64,000 nt of DNA from an uncultured Acidobacteriota bacterium (GTDB lineage Bacteria > Acidobacteriota > Thermoanaerobaculia > Gp7-AA8): positions 1-64,000 of the forward strand of contig CALMZP010000131.1 of assembly GCA_937870635.1 (NCBI GenBank), written 5' to 3'. Shown piece by piece: positions 1 to 9,713 of the stretch. Below the pieces are notes generated by a model. It was given only the letters and a program-made list of their open reading frames with translations. It did not search any database and was not told the DNA's origin. A program made the translations under genes and the position numbers. How positions within the stretch are numbered: position 1 is the first letter of the stretch; each line of letters starts with the position of its first letter.

Positions 1-826
1 CGAGCACGTTGGCCTGGCCGCCGAGCCGTCCCTCGGTGCCGACTTCGCGCGCGACGCGCGTCACTTCGCCGGCGAAGGCGTTGAGCTGGTCGACCATCGT
101 GTTGAGCGTCTCCTTCAGTTGAAGGATTTCGCCGGACACGTTCACCGTGATTTTCTTCGAGAGATCGCCCTTCGCCACGGCGGTGGCTACTTCGGCGATG
201 TTACGGACCTGGCCGGTGAGGTTGGAGGCCATGGAGTTGACGGAGTCGGTCAGGTCCTTCCATGTGCCGGCGACGCCGCGTACATCGGCCTGACCGCCGA
301 GCTTTCCTTCCGTTCCGACTTCGCGCGCGACGCGGGTGACTTCGGAAGCGAAGGAGCTGAGCTGGTCGACCATCGTGTTGACGGTCTTGGCGGTGCGCAG
401 GAATTCACCCTTGAGCGGGCGGCCGTCAAATTCGATGGCCATCGTCCGCGTGAGGTCGCCCTTGGCAACGGCGCCGATGACGCGGGCGATCTCGTTGGTC
501 GGCTGGACGAGGTCGGTCACCAGGGAGTTGATGGATTCGGCGGTGGCGGCCCAGGCGCCGTTGTTCGCCGGCGCAGCCATCTTCTGATTGAGTTTGCCCT
601 CTTTGCCGACGACGTTCGAGATGCGCTCGACCTCGGCGCAAAGCCGCTCGTTCGACTCGATGATGTCGTTCAGCGTGTCGGCGATCTTTCCCTGGGTGCC
701 GGTGAACTCGACCGGCATGCGGGCGGTGAAATCGCCCTTCTTGACGGCGGTCAAGGTCCGTAACAGCAGGCGCTCGAAATCACGAGGCGTCAACTCAGAC
801 GCCTTGTCGATGCCAATGGTGGTCAT
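1..826 (-). CDS. HAMP-repeat sensor histidine kinase (partial, runs off left edge)
   Basis: Minus-strand reading from ATG at 826: [43 protein letters not shown]...[55 protein letters not shown]. Tandem HAMP modules with a 276-nt (92-codon) DNA period, e.g. cgaccatcgt at 91 and 367. Confidence 0.85.
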   Translation of the reverse strand, partial: MTTIGIDKASELTPRDFERLLLRTLTAVKKGDFTARMPVEFTGTQGKIADTLNDIIESNERLCAEVERISNVVGKEGKLNQKMAAPANNGAWAATAESINSLVTDLVQPTNEIARVIGAVAKGDLTRTMAIEFDGRPLKGEFLRTAKTVNTMVDQLSSFASEVTRVAREVGTEGKLGGQADVRGVAGTWKDLTDSVNSMASNLTGQVRNIAEVATAVAKGDLSKKITVNVSGEILQLKETLNTMVDQLNAFAGEVTRVAREVGTEGRLGGQANVL

Positions 827-903
827 CGCGCTCCCCTTCCGATGTGGAAAAAACGTGTGATGGGTAAATCCTGACGGCACTCTTTGCAGAAATTGCGCCA
901 CGG

Positions 904-2502
904 ATGAGAGCGGTTTGGGGGCGGTTACACTTCGCAGCCGTGAATCCGACCTACCGCCGTAAAGTCATCACCGCCGGGGTCATGACCGGCATGTTCCTGG
1001 CCGCGCTCGAAGCGACGATCGTCGGTACGGCAATGCCTACAGTCGTCGCCGCAGTCGGAGGGCTCGCGCATTTCAGCTGGGTCTTCTCGGCCTACCTTCT
1101 GACCTCAACAGTCTCGGTCCCTCTGTGGGGAAAGCTCTCCGACCTGTACGGCCGCCGCCTCTTTTATCAGCTGGCCATCGCGGTCTTCCTCGCCGGCTCC
1201 GTACTTTCCGGCGTGGCCCTGACGATGCCGCAGCTCATCGCGGCGCGCGCCCTGCAGGGTCTCGGCGCCGGCGGCCTCATTCCGCTGGGCATGACGATCA
1301 TCGGCGACATCTACACCCTTGAAGAGCGCGCACGGATGCAGGGACTCTTCAGCGGCGTGTGGGGCCTGTCCAGCGTGATCGGCCCGCTCATCGGCGGTTT
1401 CATCACCGATCAGCTGTCGTGGCGCTGGGTGTTCTTCATCAATGTCCCCTTCGGCGTCGCGGCGGCAGTGATCATGGGCATCGCCCTGCAGGAAGCGAAG
1501 CCGTCCACCAGACCGTCGATCGACTACCTCGGCGCGGCAACGTTGACCGCGGCCGTCACGCTGCTGCTGCTCGCCCTCGTCGATGGCGCCTCGGTCGCAG
1601 AGCTCCTCGCACCGCACAACCTCGCGCTGCTCGTCGCGGTGATGGCCTTACTGGCATGGTTCGTCAGAATCGAGCGGCGCGCAAAGGAACCGGTCATCCC
1701 GCTGCAGCTCTTCCGCAACCGCATCGTCTCGCTGTCGATGATCATCGGATTCCTCGCCGGTGCGGCAATGTTCGGCGCGATCTCGTTCGTTCCGCTTTTC
1801 GCGCAGGGATCGCGGGGCGTCTCCGCGACCGCCGCGGGATCATTCCTCACCCCTCTCATGCTGGCCTGGGTGTCCGCATCCATCGTCGGTGGACGTCTGC
1901 TGATCCGCGTGGGATCACGTCCGCTCGTCGTCGCCGGCCTGCTGTTTCTCGTCACGGGCTTCGCCGGACTGGCGATGGCGGACCGGCAGACGCCGACGTC
2001 GCTGCTCGTCGTGGCGCTGACCGTCATCGGCGTGGGGCTGGGCCTGACGATGCTGACGTTACTGATCGCCGTCCAGCATGCGGTTCCGCGAAATCAGCTC
2101 GGCATCGCGACATCGCTCAACCAGTTCTTCCGCTCCATCGGCGGCGCAATGGGAGTCGCCGTCCTCGGCGCCGTGCTGACATCGGGCCTGGTCGCCAACC
2201 TGCGCAACCATCCCCGCCTGACGCCGGCCCAGGCCTCGAACCTCGCCGAGAATCCGAGCGCACTCGTCAGCCGCGAAGCGCAGGCCGCGATTCCTCCCGC
2301 TGCACTCGGCGCGCTGCAGGAGTCGCTCGCGCAGTCGACGCGCAGCGTGTTCATCGCCTGCGCGATCGTCTCCGCCATCGCCCTCATCTTCGGCTTCTTC
2401 CTGCCCGCGGGCCGCCCGGTCGAGGAAAACGACGGCGAAAAATTCGTCATGGCGGAGATGACGGTCATCGACGCCGAGCACGAGCCGGTCACGAAGGACT
2501 GA
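904..2502 (+). CDS. MFS drug:H+ antiporter (DHA2-like, 14 TM)
   Basis: MFLAALEATIVGTAMPTVVAAVGG...WGKLSDLYGRRLFYQ motifs; start may be GTG near 941. Confidence 0.9.
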   Translation: MRAVWGRLHFAAVNPTYRRKVITAGVMTGMFLAALEATIVGTAMPTVVAAVGGLAHFSWVFSAYLLTSTVSVPLWGKLSDLYGRRLFYQLAIAVFLAGSVLSGVALTMPQLIAARALQGLGAGGLIPLGMTIIGDIYTLEERARMQGLFSGVWGLSSVIGPLIGGFITDQLSWRWVFFINVPFGVAAAVIMGIALQEAKPSTRPSIDYLGAATLTAAVTLLLLALVDGASVAELLAPHNLALLVAVMALLAWFVRIERRAKEPVIPLQLFRNRIVSLSMIIGFLAGAAMFGAISFVPLFAQGSRGVSATAAGSFLTPLMLAWVSASIVGGRLLIRVGSRPLVVAGLLFLVTGFAGLAMADRQTPTSLLVVALTVIGVGLGLTMLTLLIAVQHAVPRNQLGIATSLNQFFRSIGGAMGVAVLGAVLTSGLVANLRNHPRLTPAQASNLAENPSALVSREAQAAIPPAALGALQESLAQSTRSVFIACAIVSAIALIFGFFLPAGRPVEENDGEKFVMAEMTVIDAEHEPVTKD

Positions 2503-2617
2503 AAAAGCGTGTCATCCCGAGCGTTAGCGAGGGACCTGAGGGATGGGCGGCACGAGGCATGATGTCAGGAAAAGCAACCACAGCGGTCGATGGTTATCGG
2601 TCTCCTGTTTTTTTACC

Positions 2618-5209
2618 TCAGGTGTTCGTCGGTGGCGGTTGCGGCTCCGGCTGCGGCGGCTCCGGGACCGACGTGTTGGTCGACGGTGGAGGCGCCGTCG
2701 GCAGAGTGGTCGTCGGCGGAACGGTCGTCGTGGGCGGCGGTTGCGGGACTGGTGTGGGAACCGGCGCCGGTGCCGGTGGAGCGCCCGTATCCGTCCGGAA
2801 AACGCCGCCACCCAGAGTCGAATCAGGCAGCGGTGGCGGCGGCACATAGTCCGTCGTCGTTCCGAATGACGTATCGAGCGCGATCGGATCGCCGAACATG
2901 TCGGTCATCGGCATCGGTGGCGGTGCCGGCGCGTGAAGCGGACAGAGGTTGCCCGGCTCGGTTCCGCTCTTGAAAGCTTCGTTGACGACGAGCTGGGGCG
3001 GGCACAGCTCGCTCGCAAGTCCTCCGCTGGTCGCGTCGACGGCGACGAACGAGATTCCGCTCGGCACGGGGAAATCAGCATCTTCTTCGCCCGCGGTGGC
3101 GGTGACCATGTACCGCGCCCACATCGGGACCGCTGCGTCGCTACCCGACAGTCCGGTGGGCTTGTTGTCGTCGAATCCAATCCACGTCAATGCCAGAGTC
3201 CGCGGCGTATATCCGATGAACCACGAATCGCGCTTGTCGTTCGTCGTGCCGGTTTTTCCTGCGGCGATCTTCTTGAAACCCATGCGGCGTACCGACGCGG
3301 CAGTTCCGCGTTCGACGACGCCTCGCATGATGTGGTTCACGAGATAGACGTCGCGCGCCGGGAATACCTGCACGGCCTGCACTTCGCCGCTCGTGGCCAG
3401 AACGCGTCCGCGATCGTTCGTGACGAAGCGGACCGCGCGGAGCGGCATCCGGCCGCCCATCCGGGCGATCGTTGCGTACGACTCGGCCATCTCGATCGGC
3501 GGTATGCCGGCCGCACCGAGGAGGATGGCGGGGTTGTTCTGCAGCTCGGTCGAGATGCCCAGAGTCCGGGCAGTCTTGAGAATCGCGTCGATGCCCGAGG
3601 CCAGGCCGACTCGTACCGATGCAGAGTTGAGTGACTGCTCCAGCGCCTGTCGCACGGTGACGGTCCCGTAGTAACGATTCTCGTAGTTGCCCGGAGACCA
3701 GTCGGCGCTGAAGCGGCGTTTGAGGATGAACCGCGTGTCGCTGACGAGCGTCGCCGGCGTGATGTTCTGATTGGACAGGCTCGGCTCGAACGCCGTCAGA
3801 TAGATGAAGGGCTTGAAGAGCGAGCCCACCAGGCGCTTCGACTGCAGGGCACGGTTGAACTGGCTCTGTGCGTAGTCGCGTCCGCCGACCAGCGCGCGGA
3901 TCTCCCCGGTCGGCACGTCGACGTCGATGATGACTCCCTGCAGCGGCTGGTCCGTTCGCCGCAGCCCGCGGCTGCTCTTCTCCAGGTTCGCCAGCGTGGT
4001 GCGCACTGTCTGCGTAGCGGTGTCCTGCGCGGAGAGATCGATGGCCGTATAGATCTGAAGGCCGCGGCCCTTCACGTCGTCGATGCCGTAGTCCCGGGCC
4101 ATCTCCTGCAGCACGCGATCGACGTAGTAAGGAATCGAAGCGAGGCCGGTGCGCTGACGAAACGGCTTGCGCGGGAGTGCAGAAGACCGCGCCTTCGCGT
4201 GTGTGGGTTGATCGATCTTCTTGTTCCGAAGCATCGCATCGAGAACGGTGTTCCGGCGCTTCATGGCGAGCTCGGGGTTCTCGAACGGTGAATAGTTGTT
4301 GGGGCTGCGGATGATCCCGGCCAGCAGCGCCGCCTCCGCCTCGTTGATCTCCGACACCGGTTTGCCGAAATAGAACCGCGACGCCTCGCCCACCCCGATG
4401 ACCGAGATGGAACGGTTCCGGCCGAGATAGATGTCGTTGAGGTAGGCCTCGAGGATCTCTTCTTTCGAATACTTCGCATCGAGGACGAGCGCCATGAAGG
4501 CCTCGACGATCTTGCGGCGCATCGTTCGCTCGCTCGTGAGGTAGTAGTTCTTCACGAGCTGCTGCGTCAGCGTCGATCCACCCTCTTCCACGTCGCCGGA
4601 TCGGATGTTCCGAATGAGCGCGCGAAAGATGCCGAGCGGGTCGACCCCGGGGTGACGCCAGTAGCGAACATCCTCCGTCACGACCACGGCATCCTTCAGA
4701 TGCCGCGGAACCTGGTCGAGTCGAACGGGACGGCGGTTCTCGAGCTGGTCGCTCAGGATCGAAGTGAGAAGCTCCGGCTCCAGCGCCACTTCGCCGCTCC
4801 CTCCCAGCGGAGTCACCTCGGCGATGGCCGATTTCGCGATCCTGATCTCCACCGGCCGCGCTTCGTACTTCCCGCTCGGATGCTCGAAGGGACGGGTGTA
4901 GATCTGAATCGTGTCGCCGTCGCGGAGATACTGTCCTGCCTGCGACGGCCTTCTGCTCTCCCGGTAGCCCAGCCGGTCCAGCTTTTCGAGCAGATCGTCG
5001 GCAGTGACTGGAAGACCCTGCTGAAGCGGAACGTAGTCGGCGTAGATGCGCGTGGGAAGGGATAGGCGGCGCAGCTGGAAGTGTCCGACCGATGTGCGGT
5101 AGACGTAGAGAAGCATCCCGGCGAAGAGGACGATCAGAACCAGGACCGAGATGGAGATGATCCGGAAGACGGTGCGGCGTCTGGGCATCCGCGGTGTGAA
5201 GTTGGCCAT
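2618..5209 (-). CDS. mrcB: PBP1-type bifunctional transglycosylase/transpeptidase with UB2H-like N-terminus and Pro/Thr-rich C-terminal tail
   Basis: EDVRYWRHPGVDPLGIFRALIRNIRSGDVEEGGSTLTQQLVKN (GT51) and KPFIYLTAFEPSL / SLNSASVRVG / GKTGTTNDKRDSWF (transpeptidase). Confidence 0.9.
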   Translation of the reverse strand: MANFTPRMPRRRTVFRIISISVLVLIVLFAGMLLYVYRTSVGHFQLRRLSLPTRIYADYVPLQQGLPVTADDLLEKLDRLGYRESRRPSQAGQYLRDGDTIQIYTRPFEHPSGKYEARPVEIRIAKSAIAEVTPLGGSGEVALEPELLTSILSDQLENRRPVRLDQVPRHLKDAVVVTEDVRYWRHPGVDPLGIFRALIRNIRSGDVEEGGSTLTQQLVKNYYLTSERTMRRKIVEAFMALVLDAKYSKEEILEAYLNDIYLGRNRSISVIGVGEASRFYFGKPVSEINEAEAALLAGIIRSPNNYSPFENPELAMKRRNTVLDAMLRNKKIDQPTHAKARSSALPRKPFRQRTGLASIPYYVDRVLQEMARDYGIDDVKGRGLQIYTAIDLSAQDTATQTVRTTLANLEKSSRGLRRTDQPLQGVIIDVDVPTGEIRALVGGRDYAQSQFNRALQSKRLVGSLFKPFIYLTAFEPSLSNQNITPATLVSDTRFILKRRFSADWSPGNYENRYYGTVTVRQALEQSLNSASVRVGLASGIDAILKTARTLGISTELQNNPAILLGAAGIPPIEMAESYATIARMGGRMPLRAVRFVTNDRGRVLATSGEVQAVQVFPARDVYLVNHIMRGVVERGTAASVRRMGFKKIAAGKTGTTNDKRDSWFIGYTPRTLALTWIGFDDNKPTGLSGSDAAVPMWARYMVTATAGEEDADFPVPSGISFVAVDATSGGLASELCPPQLVVNEAFKSGTEPGNLCPLHAPAPPPMPMTDMFGDPIALDTSFGTTTDYVPPPPLPDSTLGGGVFRTDTGAPPAPAPVPTPVPQPPPTTTVPPTTTLPTAPPPSTNTSVPEPPQPEPQPPPTNT

Positions 5210-5230
5210 GTTTTTGTGAGTCAGCGCTCT

Positions 5231-5947
5231 CTACTGAGCGACGATTGCCAGATTCCTGCCGCCTCCCTTTCCGTCACGCCGGTAAGAGTGGAAGATCGAT
5301 CCCTCGCAGCGCGTGCACAGTCCCGAATCGACGATACTTCCTTCTGCAAACCCTCGGTTACGAAGAAGATCGACCGTCAGGGCGACGACGTCGACGTGCG
5401 GCTTCGAGCCCGACCGATCGACATACCGTTCCATCCCCTCGTACCGCGCGGAGAACTGATCGACGACCTCCTCGCCGACCTCGAAACAGCATGCGCGGAT
5501 CGTCGGGCCGAGGTAGGCGCGCGCGGCGGCGGGGTCGAAGTGTGCGGAGTGCTGCACGGCATCGATCGCAGCGGCGGTGATCTTCTGCACCGCGCCGCGC
5601 CATCCCGAATGAACGTTCGCGATGACCTCGTCGGCCACGATCGTCACCGGCAGGCAGTCCGCGACCTTGATCCCCAGTGCGACACCGCGATCGGCAGTCC
5701 ATAACGCGTCGCAGGAATCGCACTCCCGCCACGACCCATTGCGCTCCGCCTTCTGCACAATGGCGCCATGGACCTGCGTGCAGGTGCTGAGCGAAGCTTC
5801 GATGCCGAAGCGCCCGCGGATGAAGTTCCGGATCACCGCCACGGCATCAGCGTCGAGCCGTCCGCTGATGTCGCGGGTCGTGTAGAAGACAGGATCGCGC
5901 TGCGAAACGACGACGCGACCAAGGGAGGTTTGTTCGATGGAAAACAT
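5231..5947 (-). CDS. pgeF: Polyphenol oxidase/laccase-domain family (YfiH/PgeF) purine nucleoside phosphorylase-like
   Basis: VHGAIVQKAE...DCLPVTIVADEVIANVHSGWRGAVQKI...GPTIRACCFEVGEEVVDQF; the upstream ORF extension is repeat-derived. Confidence 0.88.
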   Translation of the reverse strand: MFSIEQTSLGRVVVSQRDPVFYTTRDISGRLDADAVAVIRNFIRGRFGIEASLSTCTQVHGAIVQKAERNGSWRECDSCDALWTADRGVALGIKVADCLPVTIVADEVIANVHSGWRGAVQKITAAAIDAVQHSAHFDPAAARAYLGPTIRACCFEVGEEVVDQFSARYEGMERYVDRSGSKPHVDVVALTVDLLRNRGFAEGSIVDSGLCTRCEGSIFHSYRRDGKGGGRNLAIVAQ

Positions 5948-6064
5948 TTGGGATTTTGGATTTTGGATTTTGGATTGAGAGATCCATGCAAAATTCAAAA
6001 TCATTCAAAATCATTCAAAATCTAAAATCTAAAATCTAAAATCCAAAATCCAAAATCCAAAATC
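5946..6064. repeat. Heptamer-unit inverted repeat (GGATTTT family), degenerate right arm
   Basis: gggattttggattttggattttggatt ... aaaatctaaaatccaaaatccaaaatccaaaatcc. Confidence 0.95.
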
Positions 6065-6066
6065 CC

Positions 6067-6870
6067 TCACACCGTCCGGATCTCGCTGATGCGGGACCTC
6101 AACTGCTCGGTCACGGCGACGCCGCGCAGGAGAGACGCGGTCTTCTCGAACTCGACGACCATCGTGTTCACGGCTTCGTCGCCATTGCCGCTCATGATGC
6201 CGTCGAGGGCATGGAGGAAGTGCTTTTCTATGGTCTTGTGCGCCGAATCGCCGATGTACTCCTCGGCCACCGCGCGGATCCGGGCCGCGAGGTCTACGAG
6301 CTCCCCGTTCTCTTCGTCGGGATTTCGTTCAGACTTTTTTTTTAACTGAACGAGCTCGCCGGTGATCATTCCGTAGAGGATCTTCGCTACATCGAACGAC
6401 GAGATGTTCAGCGCGCGGCCGATGTCCGCAATGGAGCGATGCCCGTCGATCTTCGTGACGAGCATCCACTCGTGTGGTGTCAGCGTGACCTGTTCGTGCC
6501 GGTTGTCCCGCGCCAGAAGCTCGGGCACGAAGTCGACCCCGGGGATCTTCTTCGAGAGGACCCGCCATTCGTCCAGGCGGCGGGCGGCCTCCATCAATAG
6601 ATTGGTGTTCGACTTCGTGATGGTCTGCCGGTCGGCCTCTTCGCCCGCGGTGAACTGGAAGTCGCCCGAGCTCCAGATGGCCAGCGCGTAAATCGCTTCC
6701 TCGCCAACGAGATCTCCGACCACGGCGTGGACCATCTGGCCGCCCTTGAGGAAGATGAGGCCGCGGTCGTCTTCACGGGTGAGCGTGAAACGGCCAGTCT
6801 TCCCCGACACACTCACGAGCTGAATGATGTCGGGCAGCGGCAGCTCTTTGAGGGATCCCTGGAATGCCAT
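6067..6870 (-). CDS. DUF4388 (PATAN-like) domain protein
   Basis: MAFQGSLKELPLPDIIQLVSVSGKTGRFTLTREDDRGLIFLKGGQMVHAVVGDLVGEEAIYALAIWSSGDFQF. Confidence 0.8.
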   Translation of the reverse strand: MAFQGSLKELPLPDIIQLVSVSGKTGRFTLTREDDRGLIFLKGGQMVHAVVGDLVGEEAIYALAIWSSGDFQFTAGEEADRQTITKSNTNLLMEAARRLDEWRVLSKKIPGVDFVPELLARDNRHEQVTLTPHEWMLVTKIDGHRSIADIGRALNISSFDVAKILYGMITGELVQLKKKSERNPDEENGELVDLAARIRAVAEEYIGDSAHKTIEKHFLHALDGIMSGNGDEAVNTMVVEFEKTASLLRGVAVTEQLRSRISEIRTV

Positions 6871-6918
6871 GTGTTCGGTGTGACCGGTTCCGAAGCGTAA
6901 CCCGTGGAAATTGAGGCG

Positions 6919-7374
6919 TCAAGAAGTGGCGATTGAGCCGCGCCGCTGTTCCACGGCAGCGAGGGCCCAGAGCGCAAACGCGATGGCCACTGCCAGCCCG
7001 GTCGCAATCCGGAGGGTGTTCGTGCTCGTTCGCAGCCCCGCCGCCTGGGTGACGCCGTCCAATGTGATCGGCAGCGCGGCGGCGAAGGTCAGCAGCCGGG
7101 CCGAGCGCTCCTCGACCTTCGGCCAGGACACGGACGCGACCAATCCGAGGAGGAGGCCGGCGTAGATGCCGAAGCAGCGCGCACAGATCGGCATCGCTTC
7201 TCCGAACATCGTCAGCGAGCGTTCCGGCAATCCATGGCAGAAGAGCCTGAAGAGGAGTCTCCATTGCGCCGATGCGCCTTCGGCGATCGCGAACGTGCAG
7301 AGAAGCGAACCCGCGGCGATCACGCCCGCGATTCCACCCAGCACACCCGCTACGATCCAGGTGTCTCGTTTCAA
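6919..7374 (-). CDS. DUF2085 membrane protein
   Basis: LFCHGLPERSLTMFGEAMPICARCFGIYAGLLLGL; probable TTG start overlapping the upstream stop. Confidence 0.7.
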   Translation of the reverse strand: MKRDTWIVAGVLGGIAGVIAAGSLLCTFAIAEGASAQWRLLFRLFCHGLPERSLTMFGEAMPICARCFGIYAGLLLGLVASVSWPKVEERSARLLTFAAALPITLDGVTQAAGLRTSTNTLRIATGLAVAIAFALWALAAVEQRRGSIATS

Positions 7375-8108
7375 ACGTTTGCCCGCCGGTAGACCTGCGC
7401 GTACGCGTACGTCGTGATGCACATCGCCCAGAACCCGGTGAAGATCACGCCGATGCACAGCAGGATGATGCCGAAACCGCCGAGGAACCGCGCGATGAAG
7501 TAGATGACGAGCGCCAGCAGATAGTCGCCGATGTTGTTCCTGATGAACGGCCAGATGCGGTCGAACTCGAACGCCGCACCGAACCGTTTCTCCACGGCCG
7601 CCATCAGCAGCGATGCCGGCATGAAGAACGTGACCGCCAGGCTCAGCGGAAACATGAGACACCACATCGTCCCGGCCATGCACCCGCCGATGTTTTCCGC
7701 GAGCTCGTTGTTCGACTCGGACAGGATCGCGCCGGGAAGGACGAAGCACATGGCGATGACGATGAGGGGGATGATCCACACCAGCACGACGCCGATCAGC
7801 CGCAGGCCCTCGCCGAAGTACTCTCCGAGGTCGTCCCATTCGGGGAGAGGGTTCTGGACGCCGGCGATGACGTTGCGAGCCAGCCGCGCCTGGTAGCCCA
7901 TGATGAAGAAGAAGCCGATGAGGAGAAAACCGAGGAGATAGAAGAGCCCGCCGACCAGAATCTTCGGAAGCCACCGCGGATCGTCGAAGACGAAAGCGAA
8001 TGGGCGAACGAAGTCGAACCCGGCGGGCGCCGTCGGCGCGGGAGGCGCCGGTGGCGGCGGTGGAGGAGGGGGCGGCGGCGGTGTGTAGGTGCCTTCGCTC
8101 ATGTTCAT
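7371..8108 (-). CDS. DUF4013-like membrane protein with N-terminal poly-proline run
   Basis: MNMSEGTYTPPPPPPPPPPPAPPAP... followed by hydrophobic segments typical of DUF4013. Confidence 0.65.
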   Translation of the reverse strand: MNMSEGTYTPPPPPPPPPPPAPPAPTAPAGFDFVRPFAFVFDDPRWLPKILVGGLFYLLGFLLIGFFFIMGYQARLARNVIAGVQNPLPEWDDLGEYFGEGLRLIGVVLVWIIPLIVIAMCFVLPGAILSESNNELAENIGGCMAGTMWCLMFPLSLAVTFFMPASLLMAAVEKRFGAAFEFDRIWPFIRNNIGDYLLALVIYFIARFLGGFGIILLCIGVIFTGFWAMCITTYAYAQVYRRANV

Positions 8109-9114
8109 TGAGTGTAAACGTAACCTGGAAGAAAAGTTGCGCGTCAGACCTTGTATCGACGGAGTGGAAGAGCGGATCGAGCTGATCGCCGGCGAAAGCC
8201 GGAAGCAGGGCGGATTCTCCGTTCCGACGGCCGTTTCGATCCTTGTCCACGTGGGCCTCTTGATCCTCTTCATTCGCGCGCACACGAGCGCGCCCGAGAT
8301 CAAACAGGACGAGCCGGCAATCCGCTTCGTCGAGCTGATCCGCAGCAACCCGCGGGAGTTCGTCGAGGCGCCAGGCCCGCAGGTCGGGAGCGCCCCGATC
8401 ACCGCACCGTTTTCCGATGCAAATCGCCGCGCCTCGATGCCGAAACCGACCGGCGATACCCCCACCACCCGGCCTGGTGACGGCCGCGGCCTTTACACCC
8501 CGCCGATGGGCTCCTCACGGTCTCCGGCGGGCGATCCTGCCAGGGCCGCCGGGAGAACGACCGAGACGATCGCCGCGAGCGAAGGGTCGCCCATTGCGGC
8601 CTCGAGCGTCGACGGCTCGTCGCGAATCCCTGCGCTCCGTACCGAAGCTTCTGCGATGACGGGCGAAGTGAACTGGCGCTCGGCCATCAAGGAGATCGGC
8701 AAGGTCGCTTCGATCGGCGGCAATCAGGGCATCGACCTGTCGGGCGTCACCGGTGGCGAGGCTGGTTCGGCGGAAGCGGGACCGCTGTCGTTCGAGACGC
8801 AGTGGTACGACTGGGGCGAGTATGCGCAGTCGATGATCAGCCGGATCCGCGTGAACTGGTACAACCACATGCCGCAGCTGATCCGCACCGGCATGCAGGG
8901 AGTGGTGACGATCCGCTTCACGATCCAGCGCGACGGACGCCTCACCGAGATCACCCTGCTCAACAGCTCCGGCGTCCCGCCGTACGACAACGCCGCGCGG
9001 AAATCGATCGAGCTGTCATCGCCCCTCAACCCGCTGCCGAAGGACTTTCCCAAGCCCACCGAGCGCGTGACGGCGATGTTCTATTACAACTCCACGCCGC
9101 CCGTTAACCGCTGA
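8101..9114 (+). CDS. TonB C-terminal domain protein (energy transducer)
   Basis: Single N-terminal TM (AVSILVHVGLLILFI), low-complexity linker, C-terminal GVVTIRFTIQRDGRLTEITLLNSSGVPPYDNAARKSIELSSPLNPLP. Start uncertain (8089, 8101 or GTG 8162). Confidence 0.8.
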   Translation: MFIECKRNLEEKLRVRPCIDGVEERIELIAGESRKQGGFSVPTAVSILVHVGLLILFIRAHTSAPEIKQDEPAIRFVELIRSNPREFVEAPGPQVGSAPITAPFSDANRRASMPKPTGDTPTTRPGDGRGLYTPPMGSSRSPAGDPARAAGRTTETIAASEGSPIAASSVDGSSRIPALRTEASAMTGEVNWRSAIKEIGKVASIGGNQGIDLSGVTGGEAGSAEAGPLSFETQWYDWGEYAQSMISRIRVNWYNHMPQLIRTGMQGVVTIRFTIQRDGRLTEITLLNSSGVPPYDNAARKSIELSSPLNPLPKDFPKPTERVTAMFYYNSTPPVNR

Positions 9115-9120
9115 CGCTGC

Positions 9121-9205
9121 ATTTTGGATTTGCGATTTTGGATTTTGGATTCCCACAGCCCGCGCGGAAAGAAAAATCCAAAATCCAAAATCCAAAATCT
9201 AAAAT
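9121..9205. repeat. Heptamer-unit inverted repeat (GGATTTT family)
   Basis: attttggatttgcgattttggattttggatt ... aatccaaaatccaaaatccaaaatctaaaat. Confidence 0.95.
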
Positions 9206-9208
9206 GAG

Positions 9209-9676
9209 GTGGTGCGCGCCGTCGCCATCCGCCGTCCGATCACCGTGCTCCTCCTCATCGCGGTGACCGTTTCCATCGTCGCGATGACGGTGTGGACGGG
9301 CGGCAAGAGTTACTCGAAGGTCGATCCGCGGCCCTTTGACGATCTCCAGCTCATCGCCGACCGCTTCGGCTCGCGGCCGATGTCGACACAGCTCCTGGCG
9401 GTGCTGATCGTTCCGATCATCGGCAACATTCTCCTGTTCGTGCCGTGGGGCTTCCTGATGTTCATCGCGCTTTACACGGTCGACCGGCCGACCATGCAGA
9501 CCTACCTCCTCACCTTCCTCCTCGGGCTCTCCTTCACGCTCGCGATCGAAGCATGGCAGTACTTCCTCCCGTCGCGGGTCGTCGACGTGAACGATGTCAT
9601 CTGGAACTCGGCCGGGGCGATCATCGGGGCCGTACTGGGTCACATGCGCCTGCGCGTCCGATTCGAATTTGAATAG
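9209..9676 (+). CDS. VanZ-like family protein
   Basis: GNILLFVPWGFLMFIAL...LGLSFTLAIEAWQYFLPSRVVDVNDVIWNSAGAIIG. Confidence 0.85.
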   Translation: MVRAVAIRRPITVLLLIAVTVSIVAMTVWTGGKSYSKVDPRPFDDLQLIADRFGSRPMSTQLLAVLIVPIIGNILLFVPWGFLMFIALYTVDRPTMQTYLLTFLLGLSFTLAIEAWQYFLPSRVVDVNDVIWNSAGAIIGAVLGHMRLRVRFEFE

Positions 9677-9713
9677 CGGACCGCCCGGCCGGCTGATCGA
9701 CAACGTGCGCGCC

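Noticed and set aside
2503-2617. gtgtcatcccgagcgttagcgagggacctgaggg as a palindromic element
   Set aside because: Resembles one arm of the 22405-type repeat but I could not find a convincing complementary arm.
1359-2849. 496-aa ORF overlapping the MFS gene
   Set aside because: Out-of-frame translation of the MFS gene followed by antisense of the PBP tail; Arg-rich, no domain.
5941-6062. CRISPR array
   Set aside because: The repeats are contiguous 7-mers in inverted arms without unique 30-40 nt spacers, and no cas genes are present.
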